From contig DASWNW010000091.1 in the NCBI GenBank assembly GCA_036399015.1, positions 1 to 64,000 on the forward strand: 64,000 nt of DNA, written 5' to 3'. Positions 25,647 through 33,062 of this stretch are shown one piece after another. Origin of the DNA: QHVT01 sp036399015. Lineage in GTDB: Bacteria > Acidobacteriota > Thermoanaerobaculia > Gp7-AA8. The first letter of the stretch is position 1. Each line of letters opens with the position of its first letter. Made by a program: the position numbers and the translations under genes. The notes beneath the pieces were generated by a model. It did not search any database and was not told where the DNA came from. It saw only the letters and a program-made list of their open reading frames with translations.

Positions 25647-26140
25647 GCGTGTCGGAGCAGTTCCGCGGTGCGTGGCGTGATGGCTGGCATGTCATCCCTC
25701 AGCAGGTCGTCTTTCGTGACCTCGACGCGTTCGGTCACGTCAATAACGCCACGTTCTTCACCTACTACGAGTGGGGCCGCGCCCAGCTCTGGTGGGAGCT
25801 CACCGGCACCGCCCGCCCCTCCGACATCGGCTTCATCGTCGCGCGCGCGGAGTGCGACTTCCGGATGCAACTGGGGATGGAGCCGATCGAGATCGCCACG
25901 CGCATCGGGGAGATGCGCACCAGCTCGCTCGAGTTCCTTTGCGAGATCCGCAAGAACGGCGGTAACGATATTGCAGCGAGCGGCAGAGTCGTTGTCGTGC
26001 TCTTCGATTGGGCACGGCAATCGAAGATACTGATCAGCGATGAGTTGCGGAGGAAGGTAGCCGAACATGCAGCCGGGACGCGTTCTGACTCATCCCGCTC
26101 TGGCGCGGAGGCGGTTCCAGGAGATCGCCGGACGCCCTGA
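25643..26140 (+). CDS. Hot-dog fold acyl-CoA thioesterase
   Basis: 165 residues from ATG 25643 (ATGA overlap with the lyase). The 4HBT motif VFRDLDAFGHVNNATFFTYYEWGR contains the catalytic aspartate. Substrate is probably a short acyl-CoA given the operon. The last 25 residues (from about RKVAEHAAGTRSDSS) lose family character and lie in the 74-bp overlap with the next gene, so the protein may carry a non-homologous tail. Confidence 0.85.
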   Translation: MSVSEQFRGAWRDGWHVIPQQVVFRDLDAFGHVNNATFFTYYEWGRAQLWWELTGTARPSDIGFIVARAECDFRMQLGMEPIEIATRIGEMRTSSLEFLCEIRKNGGNDIAASGRVVVVLFDWARQSKILISDELRRKVAEHAAGTRSDSSRSGAEAVPGDRRTP

Positions 26141-26921
26141 CCCGCTGCTCGATCTCGTCGAGGGCTCCCTGGTCATCGCCCTCGAGGAGACCCCCGCTCT
26201 CGACCTCGACCGCTACCTCGGCGAGGTGCACGCCTGGAGCGAGGCCGTCCGCTCCCGCCTCGACGGCTCCCGCGACGTGGAGCGGATCGTCGAGACCATC
26301 AACCGCCTCCTCTTCGAGGAGGAAGGCTTCCACGGCGAGAACGACGACTACTACGATCCCCGCAGCGCGCTGCTGAGCGAGGCGCTGGAGCGGCACGCCG
26401 GCCTTCCCATCACCCTCTCCATCCTCTACCTCGAGCTCTCGCGCCGCGTCGGCGTCGAGGCGGCGGGCGTGGCACTGCCGGGACGCTTCCTGGTCAAGTT
26501 CACCGGCCCCTTCGGCGTGCTCGTCGTCGACCCGTTCGACGGCGGCCGGGTGCTCTCGACGATCGAGCTGCAGAAGATCCTCGACGGCATGTACGGCGGC
26601 GGCGTGCAGTTGCGCGAGCATCACCTCCGCTCCTTCTCGCCGAAGGAGATCCTCGCGCGCGAGCTGGCGCAGCTCAAGGCCGCCTACCTGGCGCAGCACG
26701 ACCTGCCGCGCGCGGCCGCGTCGATCGACAGGCTGCTCATCCTCGACGATCGCGACGTCTACGAGGTGCGCGACCGCGCCGCCCTCGCCATGCAGATGCA
26801 CGCCTACCGTCAGGCGATCGAGCTGTTCGAGCGCTACCTCTCGCTCGCGCCGTCCGCCGACGACCGCTCGCGGGTGCGGGAGCAGATCGCCTATCTACAC
26901 GCCTGGCTGGATCAGAACTGA
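26067..26921 (+). CDS. SirB1-family transglutaminase-like/TPR protein
   Basis: 284 residues. The family core is clear: INRLLFEEEGFHGENDDYYDPRSALLSEALERHAGLPITLSILYLELSRRVG, then PGRFLVKF and DPFDGGRVLS, followed by a C-terminal TPR-like part. These proteins have an inactive-looking transglutaminase core of unknown function. The start overlaps the thioesterase by 74 bp; an internal start is possible, but the N-terminal helix (RRRFQEIAGRPDPLLDLVEGSLVIALEE) looks native. Confidence 0.83.
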   Translation: MQPGRVLTHPALARRRFQEIAGRPDPLLDLVEGSLVIALEETPALDLDRYLGEVHAWSEAVRSRLDGSRDVERIVETINRLLFEEEGFHGENDDYYDPRSALLSEALERHAGLPITLSILYLELSRRVGVEAAGVALPGRFLVKFTGPFGVLVVDPFDGGRVLSTIELQKILDGMYGGGVQLREHHLRSFSPKEILARELAQLKAAYLAQHDLPRAAASIDRLLILDDRDVYEVRDRAALAMQMHAYRQAIELFERYLSLAPSADDRSRVREQIAYLHAWLDQN

Positions 26922-26946
26922 CGCCTGTTAAGATTGCCGCCATCGC

Positions 26947-27672
26947 GTGATTACCGGCTTCAACACGGACATCAAGCACAACGACAAGGTCTACCACGTC
27001 CAGACCGAGGACAAAGGTGTCGGCAATCCGTACATCGAGTCGCTCGTCTACGTCGGCGGGGAGATCCTGGCGTCGAAGAAGACGTCCTACGCGGAGCAGC
27101 TCAAGAGCGGGATCGACGACAAGTGGATCGGCGGCCTCATGGAGCAGCAGCACCGCACGATGATCGCCGCGATCAAGCGGGGCCGCTTCGACCAGCCGGC
27201 CGACACCACCAAGACCGGCCAGCGCATCCCGCTGCCGACGGTCTCGCAGCCGCTCGACAGCGGCGTCGTGTTCGAGGATGCCGCGCCGGTCGCCGCGGCC
27301 GCGGTCGAGGACGAGAAGACGCTCGACCAGGTGATCATCGACTACCTCGCCTCCGAGGCGGAGAGCGAGCACCTCGAGCTGGCGCTGCTGAATCAGATCG
27401 ACTTCTTCGCCGGCGCCGCGATCGAGATGCGCATCGCCGCCCGCAAGAGCCTCTCCCAGGCCCCCATCCCCGCGGCGGCCATCGAGGTGCGGGTGATCTC
27501 CACCGTCGAGCCGCCGCGCGTGATCTTCCGCGGCAAGACCGCCGCCGACGGCACCGCCATCGTCCGCTGCACCATCCCCGCCTTCCGCGACGGCACCGCC
27601 GCCGTGATCATCTCCGCGCAGAGCCCCATCGGGAATGATGAGGTGAAGCAGTTGGTGAAGCGGAGAAAGTAG
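26947..27672 (+). CDS. Conserved hypothetical protein
   Basis: 241 residues from a GTG at 26947, 25 bp after the SirB1-type gene. The N-terminal block ITGFNTDIKHNDKVYHVQTEDKG with NPYIESLVYVGGEILASKKTSY looks strongly conserved; the middle has Pro/Ala linkers and a helical DQVIIDYLASEAESEHLELA; the C-terminus (VRVISTVEPPRVIFRGKTAADG) resembles a beta-sandwich. No signal peptide or membrane segment. I cannot assign a function. Confidence 0.75.
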   Translation: MITGFNTDIKHNDKVYHVQTEDKGVGNPYIESLVYVGGEILASKKTSYAEQLKSGIDDKWIGGLMEQQHRTMIAAIKRGRFDQPADTTKTGQRIPLPTVSQPLDSGVVFEDAAPVAAAAVEDEKTLDQVIIDYLASEAESEHLELALLNQIDFFAGAAIEMRIAARKSLSQAPIPAAAIEVRVISTVEPPRVIFRGKTAADGTAIVRCTIPAFRDGTAAVIISAQSPIGNDEVKQLVKRRK

Positions 27673-27691
27673 CGCCTGCGGCGCGGCGCCG

Positions 27692-27792
27692 GGTGTCGGG
27701 TATCAGGTGTCAGGTGTCTGCGGTTCTTCGGCTCCCGGCACGCGTCCGTCAGGCGCAACACCCCAGACACCCGACACCCGATACCTGACACC
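27692..27792. repeat. Inverted pair of heptamer tandem arrays
   Basis: Four 7-bp units of the type GGTGTCN/GGTATCA (27692-27719) and, 43 bp later, four complementary units (27764-27792). The 29-bp arms match with three mismatches and could form a long hairpin. It starts 20 bp after the stop of the preceding gene, in the 159-bp spacer before the SPFH/phosphatase-like gene. Confidence 0.85.
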
Positions 27793-27831
27793 AATCGCCG
27801 CTGGCAGCCTTCTTTCATAGTCGCACCCCGG

Positions 27832-30240
27832 ATGTTCCGTACCAGATTCTTCCGCGCCCTCGCGGTCGTCGCCGGGATGGCGGCGGTCCTGTATCTCCTC
27901 GTCAGCCTTTTCCTGCCGACCTCGCGGCGCCTCATCTTCGGCGTCGACAAGGACAGCGGCAAGGTCCGTCTGGTGCAGAACCGCGTCACCTACCTCCCGC
28001 CGCACCAGTTCTACCGGCTCGAGTTCGAACGGCGCCAGGGCGTCGCGCAGCGCGACGGCTTCGTGCGCATCCTCTCCAAGGAGCGCGTCCCCGTCACCAT
28101 CACCTACCGGCTCCGCTTCAGCATCCCCGGCGACCGCCTCCCCGACGCCCGCCGCCTGGTGCGCGAGGGGTGGAGCGCCTGGATCCGCGCCCGCGTCTCG
28201 GAGGCCGTCTCCGCCGTCACGCAGCAGTTCCCTGTCGAGGAGATGCTCTCCCCGACCTCGCAGTTCGCTGCCCGCCGCGACGTGCTGCGCCAGGTCGTGG
28301 CGCGCCACCTCGCCCGCAGCGGTCTGCAGGTCACGGCCTTCGAGATCGCCCGCATCGAGCCCGACCGCCGCGCGCTCCTCGAATACAAGCGCACGCAGCT
28401 CCGCCGCGAGGCCCGCGGCGTCGCCGGCCGCGTGGCCATCTTCGCCATCGACGGTGCCGACTGGGAGCTGATCACCGAGCTCTCCAACGACGGCCGCATC
28501 CCGAACATCCGCGCCCTCGCGCAGGGCGGCACGACCGCCTCCCTGCAGACCATCCAGCCCACCGTCTCGCCGCTCGTCTGGACCACCGCCGCGACCGGTC
28601 TCTCGCCCGACCGCCACGGCGTCATCGACTTCTACGACCGCTCCAACCGCAAGCCGGTCGACGCCTCCACGCGCCGCTCCCCCGCCCTCTGGGAGATCGC
28701 CGACGTCTTCGGCCGCAAGGCGGTCGCGGTGAACTGGTGGACTGCCTGGCCTCCGCGCAGCGCGGAGACCGTGACGTTCGACGCGCCGGTGACGTTCCAG
28801 CCGAGCGCCGTCTCCCCGTCGATCCTCGCGCAGCGCGTCGCACAGCTCGACGTCCCCGCCTCGACGATCGGCTCGCCGCAGGTGCGCCGCTTCCTCAACA
28901 TCACCGACGCCGAGTACACCGCCGCGGTCAACGGCGGCAACGCGAACGATCCGGTCAACGTCTTCCGCAACGTCCTGGCGAAGACCTGGACCGACCACCG
29001 CGTGGCGGTGAACCTCTATCAGCAGCAGGAGCCGCTGCTGCTGATGATGAATTACGAGGGCACCGACGCCGTCAACCACCTCTTCGGCCCCTACCACCCG
29101 CCCTACCGGGAGGGGATGCCGCAGACCGAGTTCCGCAAGTACTGGCCGACGGTCGCGAACTACTACTCCGAGGTCGACCGGCTGATCGGCGAGTGGATGA
29201 ACGTCCTCTCCGACGACACCACCGTCATCCTCGTCTCCGCGCACGGCTTCCGCTGGGGAAAGACCCGGCCGCGCACGTCGCCCGCCGGCCGCGCCGCGCT
29301 GGCCGACCACCGCAACCCCGGCATCTTCATCGCCTACGGGAACCACGTCGCGCCGTCGCGTGCGAACCACACCATCTCCCTCTACGACCTCGTCCCGACC
29401 GTCCTCGCCATCCTCGGGCTGCCGCCGTCGACCGAGATGCAGGGGACGCACGCCGGCTGGGTCTTCAACGACATCACCCCGGTGACGAGCGTGAGCGTCG
29501 TCAGCTACGGCGAGTTCTTCGGCCCGCAGCCGATCGGCGGAGGCACTGACCCGCAACGCTACACCCGCGCCCTGCAGGCCATCGGGCACGTCGTCGATCC
29601 CTCGCGCATGCAGCCGGTCTTCGAGGACGAGGACGGCCCGCAGGTCGCCGTCGGTCCGCTCTCCCCGCAGCAGTGGGGGGCGTACGCGTTCGAGAACAAC
29701 CGCGGCATCCAGCTCCGCAAGGAGTCGAAGCTGCGGGAGGCGACGGAGGCCTTCCAGGCGGCCATCGACCTCAACCCGACGCGCCCGACGCCCTACCTCA
29801 ACATGGCCATGACGCTCTTCGACCGGCAGCAGTACACCGCCGCCGACCAGGTCTTCCTCATGGCCGTGCAGCGGGGGCTGCCGAACGCGGAGCAGTGGTT
29901 CATCGACTTCGCCGCCCTCTACCGCTCGCGCAACATGACCTCGCGCGCGATCCAGTTGCTGTATCGCGGCAAGCAGGTCTTCCCGCAGTCGCCCCGCATC
30001 GCCGCGAACCTCGGCTCGGCGCTCCTCCAGTCCAGCCGCTACACCGAGGGACTCCCGGAGCTGGAGCGCGCGCTCGGCCTCCAGCCGTCGTCGACGTTCG
30101 TCCTCAACAACCTCGGCACGTACCACGCGCGCCAGAAGGACTACGGCCGTGCGCTCGACTTCTGGAACCGGTCGCTGAGCATCGATCCGCGGCAGCCGGA
30201 GATCCGCCAGGCGCTCGAAGCGGTGCAGACGCACCTGTGA
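27832..30240 (+). CDS. SPFH-like / alkaline-phosphatase-superfamily / TPR three-domain membrane protein
   Basis: 802 residues. A membrane anchor (about 9-29) is followed by an SPFH/prohibitin-like domain (about 30-200: VPVTITYRLRFSIPGDRLPD, ARVSEAVSAVTQQFPVEEML, RHLARSGLQVTAFEIARIE), then a type I phosphodiesterase-like domain (about 203-560: D207 in FAIDGADW, probable nucleophile S246 in PTVSPLVWTT, metal-site NYEGTDAVNHLFGPYH, ADHRNPGIFIAYG), then TPR repeats (about 620-800). The usual SDHGF motif reads SAHGF (A470), so one metal ligand appears lost. It is probably periplasm-facing. Partner or substrate unknown; the phosphatase domain may be inactive or altered. Confidence 0.8.
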   Translation: MFRTRFFRALAVVAGMAAVLYLLVSLFLPTSRRLIFGVDKDSGKVRLVQNRVTYLPPHQFYRLEFERRQGVAQRDGFVRILSKERVPVTITYRLRFSIPGDRLPDARRLVREGWSAWIRARVSEAVSAVTQQFPVEEMLSPTSQFAARRDVLRQVVARHLARSGLQVTAFEIARIEPDRRALLEYKRTQLRREARGVAGRVAIFAIDGADWELITELSNDGRIPNIRALAQGGTTASLQTIQPTVSPLVWTTAATGLSPDRHGVIDFYDRSNRKPVDASTRRSPALWEIADVFGRKAVAVNWWTAWPPRSAETVTFDAPVTFQPSAVSPSILAQRVAQLDVPASTIGSPQVRRFLNITDAEYTAAVNGGNANDPVNVFRNVLAKTWTDHRVAVNLYQQQEPLLLMMNYEGTDAVNHLFGPYHPPYREGMPQTEFRKYWPTVANYYSEVDRLIGEWMNVLSDDTTVILVSAHGFRWGKTRPRTSPAGRAALADHRNPGIFIAYGNHVAPSRANHTISLYDLVPTVLAILGLPPSTEMQGTHAGWVFNDITPVTSVSVVSYGEFFGPQPIGGGTDPQRYTRALQAIGHVVDPSRMQPVFEDEDGPQVAVGPLSPQQWGAYAFENNRGIQLRKESKLREATEAFQAAIDLNPTRPTPYLNMAMTLFDRQQYTAADQVFLMAVQRGLPNAEQWFIDFAALYRSRNMTSRAIQLLYRGKQVFPQSPRIAANLGSALLQSSRYTEGLPELERALGLQPSSTFVLNNLGTYHARQKDYGRALDFWNRSLSIDPRQPEIRQALEAVQTHL

Positions 30241-30242
30241 TC

Positions 30243-30293
30243 TCGTTGCGCGTTGCGCGTAGCGTGTGACTCGGGCTGTGTCGCCCGGGCGAC
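30243..30293. repeat. Dispersed post-stop repeat (copy related to 53220-53280)
   Basis: Starts 3 bp after the stop of the three-domain gene. TCGTTGCGCGTTGCGCGTAG with the next two bases CG (30243-30264) is found exactly inverted near 53259-53280, just behind the marR stop. Both copies continue into a GGGCTG ... GCCCGGGCGACG palindrome, so the shared element is about 50 bp. Confidence 0.75.
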
Positions 30294-30650
30294 GAAATCG
30301 TCGAGCCGGGCCGCGAAATCGCCGGCGCCTACGTCGAAAATCGCCGCCCCTGACGCGAAACCGCCGACCCCCGCGACAAAATCGCCGACCCATACGGCAA
30401 GATCGCGGACCTCGACGACGAAATCGCCGGCCCACACCACGAAATCGCCGACCTGGACGACGAAATCGCGGCCCCACGCGGCAATATCGTCGCCACGCGC
30501 GACGAATTTGCCACCCACCTCGACGAAATCGAGGACCACGGCGAGGAAATCGAAGCCTCGGACGACGAAATTACCACCGCCCTCGACGAAATTACCGCCG
30601 CCACCGACGAAATCGTCGCCGCCCCCCACGAAATCGACGACAGGCCCGGG
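30294..30650. repeat. 17 x 21-bp degenerate tandem array
   Basis: Seventeen successive 21-bp units, each starting with GAAATCG-like sequence, without a single insertion or deletion. Because 21 is seven codons, every frame gives heptads: plus frames read (E)IADLDD-like or TKSPxxx, the minus frame reads GDFVxxx. Units 8 (30441) and 6 (30399) read E/K-I-A-D-L-D-D. One plus frame has a stop in unit 3, and no frame has a convincing start or known domain. It could be a decayed coiled-coil gene or a DNA-level structure. Confidence 0.85.
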
Positions 30651-30670
30651 CAACACGCAACGAGCAACGC

Positions 30671-30798
30671 GGAACACGGAACGCGGAACACGGAACGCGG
30701 AACACGGAACGCGCAACCACCGGCAACGGGCAACGGGCAACGGGCAACGGGCAACCAGCAACCAGCAACCAGCAACCAGCAACCAGCAACCAGCAACG
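30671..30798. repeat. 7-bp tandem repeats (GGAACRC and RGCAACN)
   Basis: Six units alternating GGAACAC and GGAACGC (30671-30712), then eleven units GGCAACG to AGCAACC (30722-30798). The same heptamers, complemented, recur at 53171-53205 behind marR. They resemble the heptamer STRR sequences of cyanobacteria. They end about 55 bp before the Fur box of the next operon. Confidence 0.9.
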
Positions 30799-30852
30799 CG
30801 ACCACCCCATCTTGACCCCAACCACCCCCTTCGATACACTCCGTCAAGCAAC

Positions 30853-30867
30853 TGAGACTCAGTCTCA
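30853..30867 (+). promoter_or_regulatory. Putative Fur-type operator (7-1-7 palindrome)
   Basis: TGAGACT-C-AGTCTCA is a perfect 7-1-7 inverted repeat, the geometry of Fur-family boxes (TGAnAATnATTnTCA type) and sharing their TGA/TCA ends. It lies 18 bp before the fur ATG and is the only such site in this spacer, so the regulator probably controls itself and the downstream iron/flavin genes. Confidence 0.6.
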
Positions 30868-30885
30868 GAATGCGGCGCAGAAAAG

Positions 30886-31386
30886 ATGGCCCACGTCGAA
30901 CGCGAAGTCGCACGCTTCCAGGAGTTCCTGCAGCAGCAGGGGCTCAAGCTCACCTCCGAGCGCATCGCGCTCGTGCGCGAGATCTTCTCCACCCACTACC
31001 ACTTCGAGGCCGACGAGCTGCTCTTCAAGATGAAAGAGAAAGCCGTCAAGATCTCGCGCGCCACCGTCTACCGGACCCTCGAGCTCCTCGTAAAGTCCGG
31101 CATGGTCCGCCGCGTCCACCTCGGCGAAGACCACTACCACTACGAGCACGTCACCGGGAACTCGCACCACGACCACCTCATCTGCACCACCTGCGGCGGC
31201 GTGATCGAGTTCCACGACGAGCTTCTCGAGCAGCGCCAGCTCGAGATCTGCGAGCGTAAGAAGTTCACCCCCACCTTCCACAACCTCCAGATCCTCGGCG
31301 TCTGCGACTCGTGCCGCAAGAAGGGGCAGACCCCCGACTCGCCCGATCGCGTGCGCATGATCGGACAGACCAGACTCAGGAAATGA
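30886..31386 (+). CDS. fur: Fur-family metal-responsive transcription regulator
   Basis: 166 residues. Winged helix (GLKLTSERIALVREIFSTHYHFEADELLFKM, ISRATVYRTLELLVKSGMVRRV) followed by the dimer/metal domain with HHDHLICTTCGGVIEFHDE and a second zinc pair in ILGVCDSC. Fur-family members sense Fe, Zn, Mn or peroxide; the FTR1-type permease 4 bp downstream points to iron. A 7-1-7 palindrome just upstream suggests autoregulation. The symbol is by family and context, not proof of iron specificity. Confidence 0.88.
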   Translation: MAHVEREVARFQEFLQQQGLKLTSERIALVREIFSTHYHFEADELLFKMKEKAVKISRATVYRTLELLVKSGMVRRVHLGEDHYHYEHVTGNSHHDHLICTTCGGVIEFHDELLEQRQLEICERKKFTPTFHNLQILGVCDSCRKKGQTPDSPDRVRMIGQTRLRK

Positions 31387-31390
31387 CCGA

Positions 31391-32152
31391 ATGCTCCCAG
31401 CACTGATCATCGTTTTCCGCGAAGGTTTCGAAGCGTTCGTCGCCGTCGCCATCATCTTCGCCTACCTGAAGAAGACCGGCCGCGACACCCTCCGTCCTGC
31501 CGTCTGGACCGGCATCGTGGTCGCGCTCTTCGCCAGCGCCGCCCTCGGCTGGTGGCTGTACAAGGTGTCGATCAGCCCCTTCTGGGAAGGCGTCCTGGCG
31601 CTGGTCGCGGCGGTGCTCGTGGCGACGTTCGTCATCCACATCTGGCGCGTCGCCCCGACGATGAAACGCGACATGGAGCAGCGCCTCGAGGCGCGCGCGC
31701 AATCGCGCTGGGCGTGGCTGGCGGTCTTCAGCTTCACCCTCCTGATGATCACGCGCGAGGGGATGGAGACCGCCCTGTTGCTGATCCAGGTCCGCCAGGG
31801 GCAGTTCTGGCTCGGCTGCGCCCTCGGCCTCGCCGCCGCGGCGCTCATGTCGTGGGCCTGGGCGCACTACGGCCACCGCATCAACGTGAAGCGCTTCTTC
31901 CAGGTGACGGGCCTCTTCCTGCTGCTGTTCACGGTGCAGATCCTCTTCTACGCGGTGCACGAGTTCTCGGAGGCGGAGGTGCTGCCGAACAGCCACGCCA
32001 TTCACCTGGCGACGGAGCCCTACTCCGCCGACGGCCGCTACAGCCTCCATGTGATCTTCGGCATGATCGCGGTCTGCGGCATCTGGCTTGCGGGCGTCAC
32101 CGCGCTCGACCGCGCCCGCGCGGCGAGGGAGCGAGGGCCAATCGAGGCATGA
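31391..32152 (+). CDS. FTR1-family high-affinity iron permease
   Basis: 253 residues with seven hydrophobic helices. Both FTR1 signature motifs are present: REGFEA near the N-terminus (IIVFREGFEAFVAVA) and TREGMETALLL mid-protein; the glutamates bind iron during passage. EfeU/FTR1 permeases usually take up iron that has been oxidised or reduced outside the membrane; here no EfeO/EfeB is present, and a flavin-transfer and cytochrome set follows instead. The stop overlaps the apbE start (ATGA). Confidence 0.92.
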   Translation: MLPALIIVFREGFEAFVAVAIIFAYLKKTGRDTLRPAVWTGIVVALFASAALGWWLYKVSISPFWEGVLALVAAVLVATFVIHIWRVAPTMKRDMEQRLEARAQSRWAWLAVFSFTLLMITREGMETALLLIQVRQGQFWLGCALGLAAAALMSWAWAHYGHRINVKRFFQVTGLFLLLFTVQILFYAVHEFSEAEVLPNSHAIHLATEPYSADGRYSLHVIFGMIAVCGIWLAGVTALDRARAARERGPIEA

Positions 32153-33060
32153 GACGAGCGGCGACACTGATCGCCGCGCTCGCGGTCGTTCCTGTCTTCA
32201 CCGAGGCGGAGGTCCAGCAGAGGGCCCGCTACCTCATGGGAACGGTGTGCGAAGTCGCGGTGCCGGCCGGCCACGAGGCGGAGATCGAGCTCGCCTTCGC
32301 GGAAGCGAAGCGCATCGAGGCGATGCTCAGCACCTGGATTCCGGAGAGCGACCTGTCGCGCCTCAACGCGTCCGGTGGAGCGGCGGGTTTTCAGCCCGCC
32401 GAGCTTCAGACGCTCCTCGACCAGACCCTCGAATGGTCCCGCCGCACCAACGGTACCTTCGACCCGCGCATCAAGTCGCTGATCGACGCCTGGAAGACCC
32501 GCGAAGCCGGCGCGCTGCCGACGCGCGATGCCCTCGCCGCCGCGATGCAAACGAAGCAATGGGAAGAGGGCGCGTTCGGCAAAGGCTACGCGCTCGACCG
32601 CATGCTCGCCCGCATCACCGCTCGCGAGGCGGCGATCGACTTCGGCGGCCAGCTCGCCGTGCGCGGTGAGCTGCGCGTCTCGATCGCCGATCCCGCCGAC
32701 CGCGCGCGCCCGCTGCTCGCGCTGACCATGCGCGACGGGTCGCTCTCCACCAGCTCCGGCTCCGAGAAGACCTTCGAGGCCGGCGGGCGCCGCTTCTCCC
32801 ACATCATCGACCCCCGTACCGGCGAGGCACTTCCGCCGCGGGGCTCGGTCTCCGTCATCGCGGACGACGCGCTGACGGCCGACATCCTCTCCACCGCCAT
32901 CTATGTCATGGGCGAAGACGAAGGTCTTCGCTGGGCGGACGCCAACGGCGTCTCCGCCCTCTTCATCACCCCCAACCACCACGTCCGGCTGTCGGCAAAG
33001 GCCCGTGAACGCGCGCGCGGGCTCGAGCTGCTGGACCGGAACTACTCAGTAAAGGATTGA
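32149..33060 (+). CDS. apbE: ApbE-family FAD:protein FMN transferase
   Basis: 303 residues from ATG 32149. A signal peptide (TLIAALAVVPVFTEA) is followed by the ApbE fold: RYLMGTVCEVAVP, FDPRIKSLIDAW, GKGYALDRM, IDFGGQLAVRG, STSSGSEK, SHIIDPRTGEALPP and ADDALTADILSTAIYVMG. The enzyme moves FMN from FAD onto Thr/Ser of exported proteins. The target is probably the FMN-binding protein two genes downstream. An in-frame palindrome (32376-32401) encodes a SGGAAGFQPAE stretch. Confidence 0.92.
   Translation: MRRAATLIAALAVVPVFTEAEVQQRARYLMGTVCEVAVPAGHEAEIELAFAEAKRIEAMLSTWIPESDLSRLNASGGAAGFQPAELQTLLDQTLEWSRRTNGTFDPRIKSLIDAWKTREAGALPTRDALAAAMQTKQWEEGAFGKGYALDRMLARITAREAAIDFGGQLAVRGELRVSIADPADRARPLLALTMRDGSLSTSSGSEKTFEAGGRRFSHIIDPRTGEALPPRGSVSVIADDALTADILSTAIYVMGEDEGLRWADANGVSALFITPNHHVRLSAKARERARGLELLDRNYSVKD
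32376..32401. repeat. In-frame palindromic element inside apbE
   Basis: TGGAG, then CGGCGGG, loop TTTTCA, then GCCCGCCG. It has the same TGGAG plus CGGCGG-stem layout as the elements at 20328-20353 and 35883-35908 and gives residues about 76-85 in an expected surface loop. Confidence 0.5.
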
Positions 33061-33062
33061 AC

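Noticed and set aside
30294..30650. CRISPR array
   Set aside because: Units are adjacent without unique spacers of constant length, repeats are poorly conserved, and no cas gene is in the window.
30253..30855. Open frames through the 21-bp array (plus TKSPxxx and minus GDFVxxx)
   Set aside because: Starts are TTG or arbitrary, no ribosome site, and any sequence with 21-bp periodicity lacking stops gives such heptads. Kept as a repeat, not a gene.
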